A program made the translations under genes and the position numbers. Below are positions 28,686 to 38,150 of a DNA stretch of 64,000 nt, piece by piece. The DNA is from Bacteroides sp. (GTDB taxonomy: Bacteria > Bacteroidota > Bacteroidia > Bacteroidales > Muribaculaceae): assembly GCA_014802425.1 (NCBI GenBank), contig JAAVCH010000011.1:1-64000 (forward strand), written 5' to 3'. Positions within the stretch are counted from its first letter, which is position 1. Each line of letters starts with the position of its first letter. Under the pieces are notes generated by a model that saw nothing but the letters and a program-made list of their open reading frames with translations, was not told where the DNA came from and searched no databases.

Positions 28686-31600
28686 ATGAGCAAGCAAAAA
28701 GAATTTCTGACCTGTGACGGCAACCAGGCGGCAGCCCACGTGAGCTACATGTTCAGTGAGGTGGCGGCCATCTACCCGATCACTCCCTCGTCGACAATGG
28801 CTGAATACGTCGACGACTGGAGCGCGGCAGGCAGAAAAAACATCTTCGGAGAGACAGTATTGGTGCAGGAAATGCAGAGTGAGGCCGGCGCGGCAGGCGC
28901 CGTCCACGGTTCGCTGCAGGCAGGCGCCCTGACGAGCACATATACGGCATCGCAGGGTCTGCTCCTGATGATTCCGAACATGTACAAGATCGCAGGCGAG
29001 CTGCTCCCCTGCGTGTTCCATGTATCGGCCCGCACCATCGCCTCCCACGCCCTCTCGATCTTCGGCGACCACCAGGACGTGATGGCTGCCCGCCAGACAG
29101 GCTTCGCCATGCTCTGCGAGGGCTCTGTGCAGGAAGTGATGGACCTCGCCGGTGTGGCCCACCTCTCCACCATCAAGAGCCGCGTGCCCTTCATCAACTT
29201 CTTCGACGGCTTCCGCACATCGCACGAAATCCAGAAAATCGAGGTGATAGACCAGGACGCCCTCGCCGCCCTCATCGACAAGGAGGCGCTCGCTGAGTTC
29301 CGCAACCGCGCGCTCAACCCCGACGCTCCCGTGGCCCGTGGCATGGCCGAGAACCCCGACGTGTTCTTCCAGCACCGCGAGGCAAGCAACAAGTACTATG
29401 AGGCAGTGCCCGGCATCGTGGAGGAATACCTCCGCGAAGTGAGCAAGATCACAGGACGCAACTACGGCCTCTTCGACTATTACGGCGATCCCGAGGCAGA
29501 GAACGTGATCATCGCAATGGGTTCCGTGACCCAGGCCATCCAGGAGACAATCGACTACCTCCGCGCCCAGGGCAAGAAGGTGGGTCTCGTAAGCGTCCAC
29601 CTCTACCGCCCCTTCTCCGCCAAGCATTTCCTTGCCGCCGTGCCCGCTACGGCCAAGCGCATCGCCGTGCTCGACCGCACCAAGGAACCCGGCGCCAACG
29701 GAGAGCCCCTTTACCTCGACGTCAAGGACGTGTTCTACGGCAAGGCCGACGCCCCCCTCATCGTCGGCGGCCGCTACGGCCTCAGCTCCAAGGACACCAC
29801 TCCGGCCCAGATCCTTTCCGTATTCGAGAACCTTGAGCTCCCCGAGCCCAAGAACGGCTTCACGATCGGCATCGTCGACGACGTGACATTCCGCTCGCTT
29901 CCCAAGCTTCCCGAGATGCACCTCGGAGGCAAGAGCATATTCTCCGCCAAGTTCTACGGCCTCGGAGCCGACGGCACCGTGGGCGCCAACAAGAACTCCG
30001 TGAAGATCATCGGCGAGAACACCGACAAGTACTGCCAGGCATACTTCGAGTACGACTCCAAGAAATCCGGCGGCTTCACCTGCTCCCACCTGCGCTTCGG
30101 CGACGAGCCGATTCGCTCCACATACTTCGTCAACACCCCCAACTTCGTGGCATGCCACGTGCAGGCTTACCTCCACATGTATGACGTGACCCGCGGCCTC
30201 CAGCCCGGCGGCACATTCCTGCTCAACACGGTCTGGGAAGGCGAGGAACTCGCAAAGAACCTCCCCACACGCGTCAAGAAGCACCTGGCGAAGAACAACA
30301 TCACCCTCTACTACATGAACGCGTCAAAGATAGCGCAGGAAATCGGACTGGGCAACCGCACCAACACCATCCTCCAGAGCGCCTTCTTCCGCATCACGGA
30401 GGTGATTCCCGTCGACCTCGCCGTAGAGCAGATGAAGAAATTCATTGTGAAGAGCTACGGCAAGAAGGGCGAGAACATCGTCAACATGAACTACGCCGCC
30501 GTAGACCGCGGCTCCGAATACCACAAGCTCGAAATCGATCCCGCATGGGCCGAGCTTCCAGACGACGCTCCCGTACGCAGCGACGCCCCGGAATTCATCA
30601 CCAACGTGGTGATGCCCATCAATGCCCAGGACGGCCACCTGCTCCCGGTAAGCACATTCGTCGACCGTGCCGACGGCACATGGCCGCAGGGCACCGCCGC
30701 CTATGAGAAGCGCGGAGTGGCTGCATTCGTTCCCGAATGGAATCCCGAGAACTGCATACAGTGCAACAAGTGCGCCTATGTCTGTCCTCACGCTTCGATC
30801 CGTCCGTTCCTTCTCGACAAGGAGGAGATGGAGAAGGCTCCTTTCGGCGAAGACCACACTATCCCGGCAATCGGCAAGGACTTCGGCGGACTGCGTTTCG
30901 TGCAGCAGGTCGACGTGCTCGACTGCCTCGGATGCGGCAACTGTGCCGATGTCTGCCCCGGTAAGAAGGGTAACAAGGCTCTCGTGATGAAGCATATCGA
31001 AAGCCAGCTCGACCAGGACAAGAACTGGGAATACTGCGTCAAGGACGTGACTTCCAAGCAGAACCTTGTCGACACCAAGCTCAACGTGAAGAACAGCCAG
31101 TTCGCCACTCCGATGTTCGAATTCTCGGGCGCATGCTCGGGCTGCGGCGAGACTCCCTACGTGAAGCTCATCACCCAGCTCTTCGGCGACCGCGAGATCG
31201 TGGCCAACGCCACGGGCTGCTCGTCGATCTACTCCGGCTCCGTGCCCTCGACTCCCTACACCAAGAACGCCGACGGCCACGGTCCGGCATGGGCCAACTC
31301 CCTCTTCGAGGACTTCTGCGAATTCGGCCTCGGCATGCACATCGCATACGAGAAGATGCGCTCACGCCTCGTGGACCTCGCCGAAAAGGCACAGGACTGC
31401 GACAAGTGCACTCCCGAAATCAAGGAAGCCGCCAAGGCATGGCTCGAAGTGCGCGACGACGCCGACAAGAGCCGCGAGGCCGGCGAGAAGTGGGCCGCGC
31501 TTGCCAAGGAGAACGCCGCTGACTGCGACATCTGCAAGCAGGTCTACAATCTGAAGCACTACCTGACGAAGCGCAGCCAGTGGATCATCGGTGGCGACGG

Positions 31601-32276
31601 CGCAAGCTACGACATCGGTTTCGGAGGCCTCGACCATGTGATCGCATCCGGCAAGAACGTCAATATCCTCGTGCTCGACACGGAGGTCTACTCCAACACC
31701 GGCGGCCAGTCGTCGAAGTCGACTCCAATCGGCGCCATCGCGAAGTTTGCCGCCGCAGGTAAGCGGATCCGTAAGAAAGACCTCGGCCTGATCGCCACCA
31801 CCTACGGCTACGTCTACGTGGCACAGGTGGCCATGGGCGCCGACAATGCCCAGACCCTCAAGGCTATCCGTGAGGCTGAGGCTTACGACGGCCCGTCGTT
31901 GATCATCGCCTATTCCCCCTGTATCAACCACGGCCTCAAGGCCGGCATGGGCCACAGTCAGGAGGAAGAGCGTCTGGCAGTGGAATGCGGCTACTGGCAG
32001 CTCTGGCGCTACAACCCCGCCGAAGAGGCCAAGGGCAACAATCCCTTCTCGCTCGACAGCAAGGAGCCGCAGTGGGATAAGTTCGCCGACTTCCTCAAGG
32101 GCGAGGTGCGCTTCGCATCGGTGCTCAAGATGTACCCCGACGCCGCCGCCGAACTCTTCAAGGCAGCCGAGGACAACGCCAAGTGGCGCTACAACAACTA
32201 CAAGCGTCTCGCAGCCCAGAACTGGGGCGTGGATCCCGAACTCACTCCCGAGGAAATAGCACTGCGCAAGGGCTGA
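28686..32276 (+). CDS. nifJ: Pyruvate:ferredoxin (flavodoxin) oxidoreductase
   Basis: 1196 aa; 'YPITPSSTMAEYVDDW', 'CIQCNKCAYVCPHA', 'CLGCGNCADVCPG', 'GGDGASYDIGFGGLDHVIASGKNVNILVLDTEVYSNTGGQSSKSTPIGA'. Confidence 0.98.
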   Translation: MSKQKEFLTCDGNQAAAHVSYMFSEVAAIYPITPSSTMAEYVDDWSAAGRKNIFGETVLVQEMQSEAGAAGAVHGSLQAGALTSTYTASQGLLLMIPNMYKIAGELLPCVFHVSARTIASHALSIFGDHQDVMAARQTGFAMLCEGSVQEVMDLAGVAHLSTIKSRVPFINFFDGFRTSHEIQKIEVIDQDALAALIDKEALAEFRNRALNPDAPVARGMAENPDVFFQHREASNKYYEAVPGIVEEYLREVSKITGRNYGLFDYYGDPEAENVIIAMGSVTQAIQETIDYLRAQGKKVGLVSVHLYRPFSAKHFLAAVPATAKRIAVLDRTKEPGANGEPLYLDVKDVFYGKADAPLIVGGRYGLSSKDTTPAQILSVFENLELPEPKNGFTIGIVDDVTFRSLPKLPEMHLGGKSIFSAKFYGLGADGTVGANKNSVKIIGENTDKYCQAYFEYDSKKSGGFTCSHLRFGDEPIRSTYFVNTPNFVACHVQAYLHMYDVTRGLQPGGTFLLNTVWEGEELAKNLPTRVKKHLAKNNITLYYMNASKIAQEIGLGNRTNTILQSAFFRITEVIPVDLAVEQMKKFIVKSYGKKGENIVNMNYAAVDRGSEYHKLEIDPAWAELPDDAPVRSDAPEFITNVVMPINAQDGHLLPVSTFVDRADGTWPQGTAAYEKRGVAAFVPEWNPENCIQCNKCAYVCPHASIRPFLLDKEEMEKAPFGEDHTIPAIGKDFGGLRFVQQVDVLDCLGCGNCADVCPGKKGNKALVMKHIESQLDQDKNWEYCVKDVTSKQNLVDTKLNVKNSQFATPMFEFSGACSGCGETPYVKLITQLFGDREIVANATGCSSIYSGSVPSTPYTKNADGHGPAWANSLFEDFCEFGLGMHIAYEKMRSRLVDLAEKAQDCDKCTPEIKEAAKAWLEVRDDADKSREAGEKWAALAKENAADCDICKQVYNLKHYLTKRSQWIIGGDGASYDIGFGGLDHVIASGKNVNILVLDTEVYSNTGGQSSKSTPIGAIAKFAAAGKRIRKKDLGLIATTYGYVYVAQVAMGADNAQTLKAIREAEAYDGPSLIIAYSPCINHGLKAGMGHSQEEERLAVECGYWQLWRYNPAEEAKGNNPFSLDSKEPQWDKFADFLKGEVRFASVLKMYPDAAAELFKAAEDNAKWRYNNYKRLAAQNWGVDPELTPEEIALRKG

Positions 32277-32299
32277 TTCCGATAATCACTCCATACACC

Positions 32300-32335
32300 A
32301 GCCTCCCGGACCCATCCGAGTTCGGGAGGCTTTTT
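32300..32335 (+). terminator. Intrinsic terminator of nifJ
   Basis: AGCCTCCCG ... CGGGAGGCT followed by TTTT. Confidence 0.85.
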
Positions 32336-32370
32336 ATGTATCCATGTCCCCGCACCGTGGTGCGGTAGCG

Positions 32371-32398
32371 GCGGCTGTAATGAAGCGGCTGTAATGAA
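32371..32398. repeat. Two tandem 14-nt copies
   Basis: gcggctgtaatgaa x2. Confidence 0.85.
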
Positions 32399-32443
32399 GT
32401 GGCCATAAGCCGGCAGTTGGGATGAATCCGCAGTAAAGACGAA

Positions 32444-32469
32444 GCGGCCGCCCCGGGAGGGGCGGCCGC
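32444..32469 (-). terminator. GC hairpin downstream of the 567-aa secreted protein
   Basis: Perfect 11-bp stem GCGGCCGCCCC-nnnn-GGGGCGGCCGC; no strong U tract. Confidence 0.45.
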
Positions 32470-32495
32470 CTGTCAGTAGAGGCTCATAGGGATTT

Positions 32496-34124
32496 TCAGC
32501 GGATGAAGTGCTTGCTGGCGCGGGTGGAGCCGTCGGAAAGGCGCTCCACGCGGATTACGAGGCCCTGGGCCGGATTCTTCAATGCGCGTCCTTCAAGGTC
32601 GTAATAGCTTACCGACTCCACGTTGTCAGCGCCGATTTCAGCCATGCCGGTCTCATCGCCGATGAAATGCACGAAATCGGAATAGAGGATCGAGCCGTCG
32701 GACTGATGGTAGAGAAGGCGCACGGCGAGGTTATTGATGCTGTCAAGGTCGAACATCACCTTCTGCAGCGATCCTTCGGAATAGAATCCCCAGTAGTCGC
32801 AGTAGCCGCACTGGATTTCAGTCATGTCCTTCGGCAGGTACTCGTACGACGACTTGTTGAACGTGAAGAGCTTTCCGTCAATCCATACCTCATAATAGAG
32901 GTCAGAGAGGGGTATCAGCACATCCTCATAGCTGTAGTTGGGGGATATGAACTGGATTTCGTAGACTGGATAGTTCTCCTCGGGGTAATAGACCGCGATC
33001 TTGATGGGGTCGCGCAGCGACTCGATGGGGGTGCCGGGAGCCACATAACGTATCGTCGGGTAGGCGTAGATGTTGAGGGCGCGGAACTCACTTGTGGTGT
33101 AGCAGATGCTGAAAGCCCCGTCCTCGGTCTCCATGCTCTTGAACTTGGAGTCGTAGGTCATCACGAGCGGAGCGTTGGGGATGAAATCCATGTACTTGCC
33201 GTAGGTGGGATCCTCGACTTCCTCCATGGTGCCGGCGCGGAACCAGATGGTGTGGCGCAGTGATGCCGAGGTGCCGAGGTACTGGTTGGCCTCGAAGGTG
33301 ATGGTGCCGTCGGCCTTGACGTCGCCCACCACCGTGGCGTCGGGCATGTCCGACACACCCAGGGCTATGTTGCGCAGATAGCATTTGTCGCCGGCGAAAC
33401 CGACCTTCACCTGAAGTGCGCCGTCGTTGGAGATGAGGGTCCAGTCCTCGAAGTCCACGTCGGAGGGCACGTCGCAGGTAGTGGCCGTAATGGGGGAAAG
33501 GCTCTCAAGGTATTCGCCGCCGCCAGCCCAGGAATACGCCTTGTTGTACCAATAGAACTTGCCGATGAAGCGGTCAGGCTGGTCGTTGTACCATGTCCCG
33601 TCTTCCTGGATGGTGAAGGTGAGCGTCTGGTCGTCGGCCGGATAATAAGAGTACGACACGAGGTCGCCGATCTTGTCGGCCATCAGCACATACTCGTAGT
33701 AGTCGGTGATGATGCCGTCCTCATCGCGCGAGTAGGTGTCCACGCACTGCGGGAACTCGAACGTCACCTTGTTGCCCGAGCGCGTGCCTTTGAGCCATGC
33801 CGTGGCGTTGGCCACGGAGAAGATGTTGCGCATATACACGTCATCGCCCGCAAAAGCGATGTCGGTGATGCTGCCCTCGGAGTCCTGGCTCTGCGGACCT
33901 GACTGGGTGTTGACCCAGCCGGTGCCGGTCTTGAGCAATACTGTCTGTGTGGCTCCGGAGGGGAGTGTCATGATGGGGTTGTCGTCGGGAACGGGAAAGG
34001 TGGGAATCTCGTTGACCTCAATTCCCGCAGGATTCTCGAAGCCACGGATCTCTACGGCAGGCCCTGTGATGCCGGGAGCCATCGATGCTGTGGCTGCGAT
34101 GCTGAGAAGTGTGGAGTAGATCAT
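32496..34124 (-). CDS. Secreted protein with T9SS-like C-terminal sorting region
   Basis: Signal-like 'MIYSTLLSIAATASMAPG'; C-terminus 'SVSYYDLEGRALKNPAQGLVIRVERLSDGSTRASKHFIR' resembles Bacteroidetes sorting tails. Confidence 0.7.
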   Translation of the reverse strand: MIYSTLLSIAATASMAPGITGPAVEIRGFENPAGIEVNEIPTFPVPDDNPIMTLPSGATQTVLLKTGTGWVNTQSGPQSQDSEGSITDIAFAGDDVYMRNIFSVANATAWLKGTRSGNKVTFEFPQCVDTYSRDEDGIITDYYEYVLMADKIGDLVSYSYYPADDQTLTFTIQEDGTWYNDQPDRFIGKFYWYNKAYSWAGGGEYLESLSPITATTCDVPSDVDFEDWTLISNDGALQVKVGFAGDKCYLRNIALGVSDMPDATVVGDVKADGTITFEANQYLGTSASLRHTIWFRAGTMEEVEDPTYGKYMDFIPNAPLVMTYDSKFKSMETEDGAFSICYTTSEFRALNIYAYPTIRYVAPGTPIESLRDPIKIAVYYPEENYPVYEIQFISPNYSYEDVLIPLSDLYYEVWIDGKLFTFNKSSYEYLPKDMTEIQCGYCDYWGFYSEGSLQKVMFDLDSINNLAVRLLYHQSDGSILYSDFVHFIGDETGMAEIGADNVESVSYYDLEGRALKNPAQGLVIRVERLSDGSTRASKHFIR

Positions 34125-34221
34125 ATGATGGAATTTAAATGTGTGGATATAAGCAGAAGTGCTTTTTAGTGTGAAAGTGCGGATGCGTCCATGTGGCATC
34201 CGGCGCCGGGAATGGTCAGAT

Positions 34222-35613
34222 TCATTTGGCCATTATGAGAAGGGGCCGGTAGGTGAGCGTAGGACTGGGGGGGAGCTTTGTCATGAGCATTGTGGCGCCC
34301 GCGCGCGACCCTCCTCCTACGCCGGTGTTCTTGAGATGGAGCAGCAGATGGCGCGGGGAGTCGAAGTGCTCCACTATAGCCTTCCGGCTGGTGACGACCG
34401 ACTGGAATTCCCGGCACAGCATGGCCGTCAGGTCCTTGGCCGAGAGATAGTGGAGCGGCGAGGGGCGCAGGTAGTCCAGCTCCATTAGGTTCCCCTTGAT
34501 GAATGTGGAGCAGAGTAGGATTCCACCGGGACGGAGCACCCTCGCGCAGTTGGCGAAGAAACGCGCCGGATCGGCAAACCACTGTATCGTGCTTGCCGAC
34601 GCGATCAGGTCGGCCGAGTCTGTCGGCAGTGATTCCATCACGGTCTCGGCGTCGCCCACGATGTATTCCTCGTTGACGGCGAGGCTGAACCTGTCGAGGG
34701 GATAGAGGTCGATGAACTTGGCCGTGAAAGGCTGTATCCTACCCTGGAGCTGGCGTGTCAGCGCTCCTGTGCCGGGGCCGATCTCTATGTAGTCGCGGAT
34801 TCTCCCGGCGGCATCCCAGGTAAGCATCCTTGCAAGGTCGTAGGCGATGTCCTCCTGCGGCCCGGCGTAGCGGTCGTAGGTGGGGAGGGCCCGCTGGAAG
34901 CGCTGTCCGATTTTCTCGTGGTTGGGGGTGATGATGGCGATAATGCGGTCGAGCGGGTGATAATGCCCCCCTTCCAGAGCCACCCGCTGGGTGGCCGGCG
35001 AGATATCCAGCCAGCATTTCCTCTGATTGGAGAAATTGAATATACGGTCTTCAACCGACATGAAGGCCTTGTGCCAGGGGAGGCGCGGACGGAAACATTC
35101 GCGTCCCCGGCCCGGCCGGTCGAAATCACCGAGGATGCGCAGCTCGGCGCGCAGGCGCAGTATTTCGTCGTCGTCGGCCGTCGGCGGGATTGACGGCATG
35201 GGCCAGGGGTCCCGGGTATTGGTCATCCGGGCCTGGAACTTCCTCAGCCTTATCGGGTCGAGGTTGGCCTCCGTGCCGCGGTAGATGTTGTGGGGTATGC
35301 CGTAATGGTTCGATAGCGGCATGAGGGTACCGTTGACGGCGAATGCCGCCGTGACGGCGGTCGGGTCAAGACCATGTTCGGCGGCCATCTCCGAGGCGCG
35401 CACGCCGAGCGACCAGGCCACGACATAGACCGTGACGTATTCGCGCATCGGAGCCGGATCGAAGGTGAGGTCGTCGTAACCGGTGACCACGGCGATGTCC
35501 CAGCCCCGGACCTTAAGGTCGGCGTAGAATTCCGGCGTCGTGCTCCAGCCTGCGAATATGAGCAGGAGCCGGCGGGTGTTGTCCGATGAGCGGGAAATGA
35601 AAGTGATCTTCAT
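34222..35613 (-). CDS. BioG-BioC fusion: pimeloyl-ACP methyl ester esterase + malonyl-ACP O-methyltransferase
   Basis: N-terminal half 'RRLLLIFAGWSTTPEFY...YVVAWSLGVRAS' (BioG-like); C-terminal half 'YIEIGPGTGALTRQL...DLIASASTIQWFADPARFFANCARVLRPGGILLCSTF' (SAM methyltransferase). Located after bioA-bioF. Confidence 0.88.
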   Translation of the reverse strand: MKITFISRSSDNTRRLLLIFAGWSTTPEFYADLKVRGWDIAVVTGYDDLTFDPAPMREYVTVYVVAWSLGVRASEMAAEHGLDPTAVTAAFAVNGTLMPLSNHYGIPHNIYRGTEANLDPIRLRKFQARMTNTRDPWPMPSIPPTADDDEILRLRAELRILGDFDRPGRGRECFRPRLPWHKAFMSVEDRIFNFSNQRKCWLDISPATQRVALEGGHYHPLDRIIAIITPNHEKIGQRFQRALPTYDRYAGPQEDIAYDLARMLTWDAAGRIRDYIEIGPGTGALTRQLQGRIQPFTAKFIDLYPLDRFSLAVNEEYIVGDAETVMESLPTDSADLIASASTIQWFADPARFFANCARVLRPGGILLCSTFIKGNLMELDYLRPSPLHYLSAKDLTAMLCREFQSVVTSRKAIVEHFDSPRHLLLHLKNTGVGGGSRAGATMLMTKLPPSPTLTYRPLLIMAK

Positions 35614-35663
35614 GTCGGTCGGTTTTGACGTGTGGGGTTGAGTGCCGGCGCGGTCGGGGGGAC

Positions 35664-36794
35664 TCACCTGTAATCGGCGATGGCGCTCACGAGGGCGTCG
35701 GTCTGCGGCTCCGTGAGCAGGGCGTTGAGCGAGATGCGTATGCGCTCGCTGCCGGCCGCCACGGTGGGGCGGCGTATGGCCAGGGCGTCGAAGCCCCGCT
35801 CGGCCAGATGGGCCGACATATTGAGCGCCTCGCCCGGGTCGCCGATGATGATGGGCACTATCTGCGACTGGGAGGGAGTCTCTATGTTGGCCCGCTCATA
35901 GAGCTTATTTACAAAATTAGTGCTTAAACTCATAAGATGCAAACGTTCAGGTTGCATTTTGGCAATTTTTTCGGTCATCAGCAGGCTCCAGGCGGTCTGC
36001 GCGGGTGAAAGGGCGGTGGAGAATATGAAACTGCGGGTGCAGTTGAGCAGATAATCCTTCATTTCCGGCGACGTGGCCACGAAGGCTCCCGCCGACGCGG
36101 CGGCTTTGCCGAGGGTGGCCATCAGGAAATCGATGTCACGGATGAGGTTCAGTTCTTCGGCCAGTCCAAGTCCGCGCGCTCCGCGGACTCCGAACGAATG
36201 GGCCTCGTCGACGTAAAGGAGCATCTTGGGAAACTGTCGCTTGAGCTTCACCATCTGCCCGAGGGGGGCGATGTCGCCGTCCATGCTGTAGACGGATTCC
36301 ACGATCACGATGATGCGGTCGTAGAGATTGTGGTTTTCCTTCAGGAGGCGCGTGAGTTTGCGCACGTCGTTGTGGGCGAACCGTTTGAAGTCTGCGCCTG
36401 AAAGGCGCAGGCCGTCGATGGCCGAGGCGTGGGCGAGCTTGTCGGCCAGGAAGAGTGTGCCGGGGATGGCAAGCGCCTGTATCATGCCGACATTGGCGTG
36501 GTAGCCCGAATTGAAGAGGAGCACGCTGCGGCCGTAGGCCTCGCCGAGGCATTTCTCCAGGCGGTTGTGGTATTTGTTCCTGCGCGACAGCAGGCGGGAG
36601 GCCGACGAAGTGAATGAAGCGTCGGGAAACCGCCGCAGGAACTCCGGCATGAACTCGGATGAGCGTGTGGCGAGGCCGAGGTAGTCGTTGCTCAGCAGGT
36701 CGGTGCGGGCTGGCGTTCCGGCTGAGGGGATGCTGCGGAGGCGGTTCTCCTCATGGAGATGTACGAGTATGTCGCTGTAGGCTTTGGTGGGCAT
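35664..36794 (-). CDS. bioF: 8-amino-7-oxononanoate synthase
   Basis: 'LLSNDYLGLATRS', 'FNSGYHANVGMIQAL', 'YVDEAHSFGVRGARGLGLAEEL'. Confidence 0.92.
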   Translation of the reverse strand: MPTKAYSDILVHLHEENRLRSIPSAGTPARTDLLSNDYLGLATRSSEFMPEFLRRFPDASFTSSASRLLSRRNKYHNRLEKCLGEAYGRSVLLFNSGYHANVGMIQALAIPGTLFLADKLAHASAIDGLRLSGADFKRFAHNDVRKLTRLLKENHNLYDRIIVIVESVYSMDGDIAPLGQMVKLKRQFPKMLLYVDEAHSFGVRGARGLGLAEELNLIRDIDFLMATLGKAAASAGAFVATSPEMKDYLLNCTRSFIFSTALSPAQTAWSLLMTEKIAKMQPERLHLMSLSTNFVNKLYERANIETPSQSQIVPIIIGDPGEALNMSAHLAERGFDALAIRRPTVAAGSERIRISLNALLTEPQTDALVSAIADYR

Positions 36795-36841
36795 GGATGT
36801 CTGGATTATCGTGGGGCACTTATGGGGTGGGGGCGCACACA

Positions 36842-38116
36842 TCAGCAGTCGTCCGTGAGGTCGAGCAGGGCGTCGCAGAGGCGTTCCACCTGCGCGTCGC
36901 TGACGGCGAGGTAGGGGGGCATTATGTAGGCGTTCTTTCCGAAGGGACGTATCCAGACTCCGGCTTCGACGCATTTCTTCTGGAATTCGCCGAGGTTGAC
37001 CGGGTTCTTGAGCTCGATTACTCCGATTCCTCCGAGCACACGCACGTCGGCCACATTGCCGCGGCTGCGGGCCGGCGAAAGGCGCCGGCGCATTATGGCT
37101 TCGATTTCGGCTATGCGCTTCTGCCAGGGGGAGGCGAGCAGGAGCCGGGTGGAGGCGAGGGCCACGGCACATGCCAGCGGATTGCCCATGAATGTGGGGC
37201 CGTGCATCATGCAGCCGGCGTCCGACTCGGAGATGCGCCGTGCGATTTCAGCCGAGGTGGCTACGGCGGCAAACGTCATGAATCCTCCGGTGATGGCCTT
37301 GCCGATGAGCATGATGTCGGGCTTCACCCCGGAGTGCTCCCAGGCGAAGAGGTGTCCGGTGCGTCCGAATCCCGTGGCGATTTCATCGAAGATGAGGAAT
37401 ACGCCGTGCTCGTCGCACAGGCGGCGCAGCTCGCGGAGGTATTGTGGATGGTAGAAGCGCATTCCGCCGGCCCCCTGCACTATGGGCTCGAGAATCACGG
37501 CGGCCAGTGTGGTGGCGTTCTCCTCGATGATTTTTTTCATGGGGAGGATGTCGGCCGGATCCCATTCGCCGTCAAAGCGGGAGCGGGGGGAGTCGGCGAA
37601 GAAGCGCACGGGGAGTGCCGGACCGAAGGCTCCGTGCATTCCGGTGACGGGGTCACACACCGACATGGCGTTCCATGTATCGCCGTGGTATCCGCAGCGT
37701 ATGGTGGCGAAGTTTGTGCGCCGGGGGTCGTTCTGGGCCTGCACGGCCATTTTCATGGCCACTTCGGTGGCTACGGATCCGGAGTCGGCGTAGAAGATAT
37801 GCTCCATGTTGTCGGGGAGGATGGAGAGCAGGAGCTTTCCGAGCTCAATGGCGGGCCGATGGGTGAGGCCGCCGAACATTACGTGCGACATCGACTCGAT
37901 CTGCTTTTTTGCGGCCTCCACGAGCACAGGGTGGGAGTAGCCGTGGATGACACACCACCATGACGACATGCCGTCTATCAGCTCGCGGCCGTCGGCCAGG
38001 GTGATTGTGGCGCCGGAAGCGTGGGCCACTTCGTAGCAGGGGAGGGGATCGATTGTGGAAGTATACGGATGCCAGAGGTGGAGGCGGTCGAATTCATCGT
38101 GGATATTGGTAGGCAT
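36842..38116 (-). CDS. bioA: Adenosylmethionine-8-amino-7-oxononanoate transaminase
   Basis: '[17 protein letters not shown]', '[15 protein letters not shown]', '[38 protein letters not shown]'. Confidence 0.96.
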   Translation of the reverse strand: MPTNIHDEFDRLHLWHPYTSTIDPLPCYEVAHASGATITLADGRELIDGMSSWWCVIHGYSHPVLVEAAKKQIESMSHVMFGGLTHRPAIELGKLLLSILPDNMEHIFYADSGSVATEVAMKMAVQAQNDPRRTNFATIRCGYHGDTWNAMSVCDPVTGMHGAFGPALPVRFFADSPRSRFDGEWDPADILPMKKIIEENATTLAAVILEPIVQGAGGMRFYHPQYLRELRRLCDEHGVFLIFDEIATGFGRTGHLFAWEHSGVKPDIMLIGKAITGGFMTFAAVATSAEIARRISESDAGCMMHGPTFMGNPLACAVALASTRLLLASPWQKRIAEIEAIMRRRLSPARSRGNVADVRVLGGIGVIELKNPVNLGEFQKKCVEAGVWIRPFGKNAYIMPPYLAVSDAQVERLCDALLDLTDDC

Positions 38117-38150
38117 AGTTTTTGATTTAAGGGGGGCGGGGCCGAAGGCG

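Noticed and set aside
28629-30284. 551-aa minus-strand ORF antisense to nifJ
   Set aside because: Lies wholly over the clearly coding nifJ; low-complexity Val/Gly/His/Glu composition typical of antisense frames in GC-rich genes.
30324-31340. 338-aa minus-strand ORF antisense to nifJ
   Set aside because: Same reason; no recognisable motif.
36659-37963. 434-aa plus-strand ORF
   Set aside because: Antisense to bioF/bioA, which carry clear PLP-enzyme motifs.
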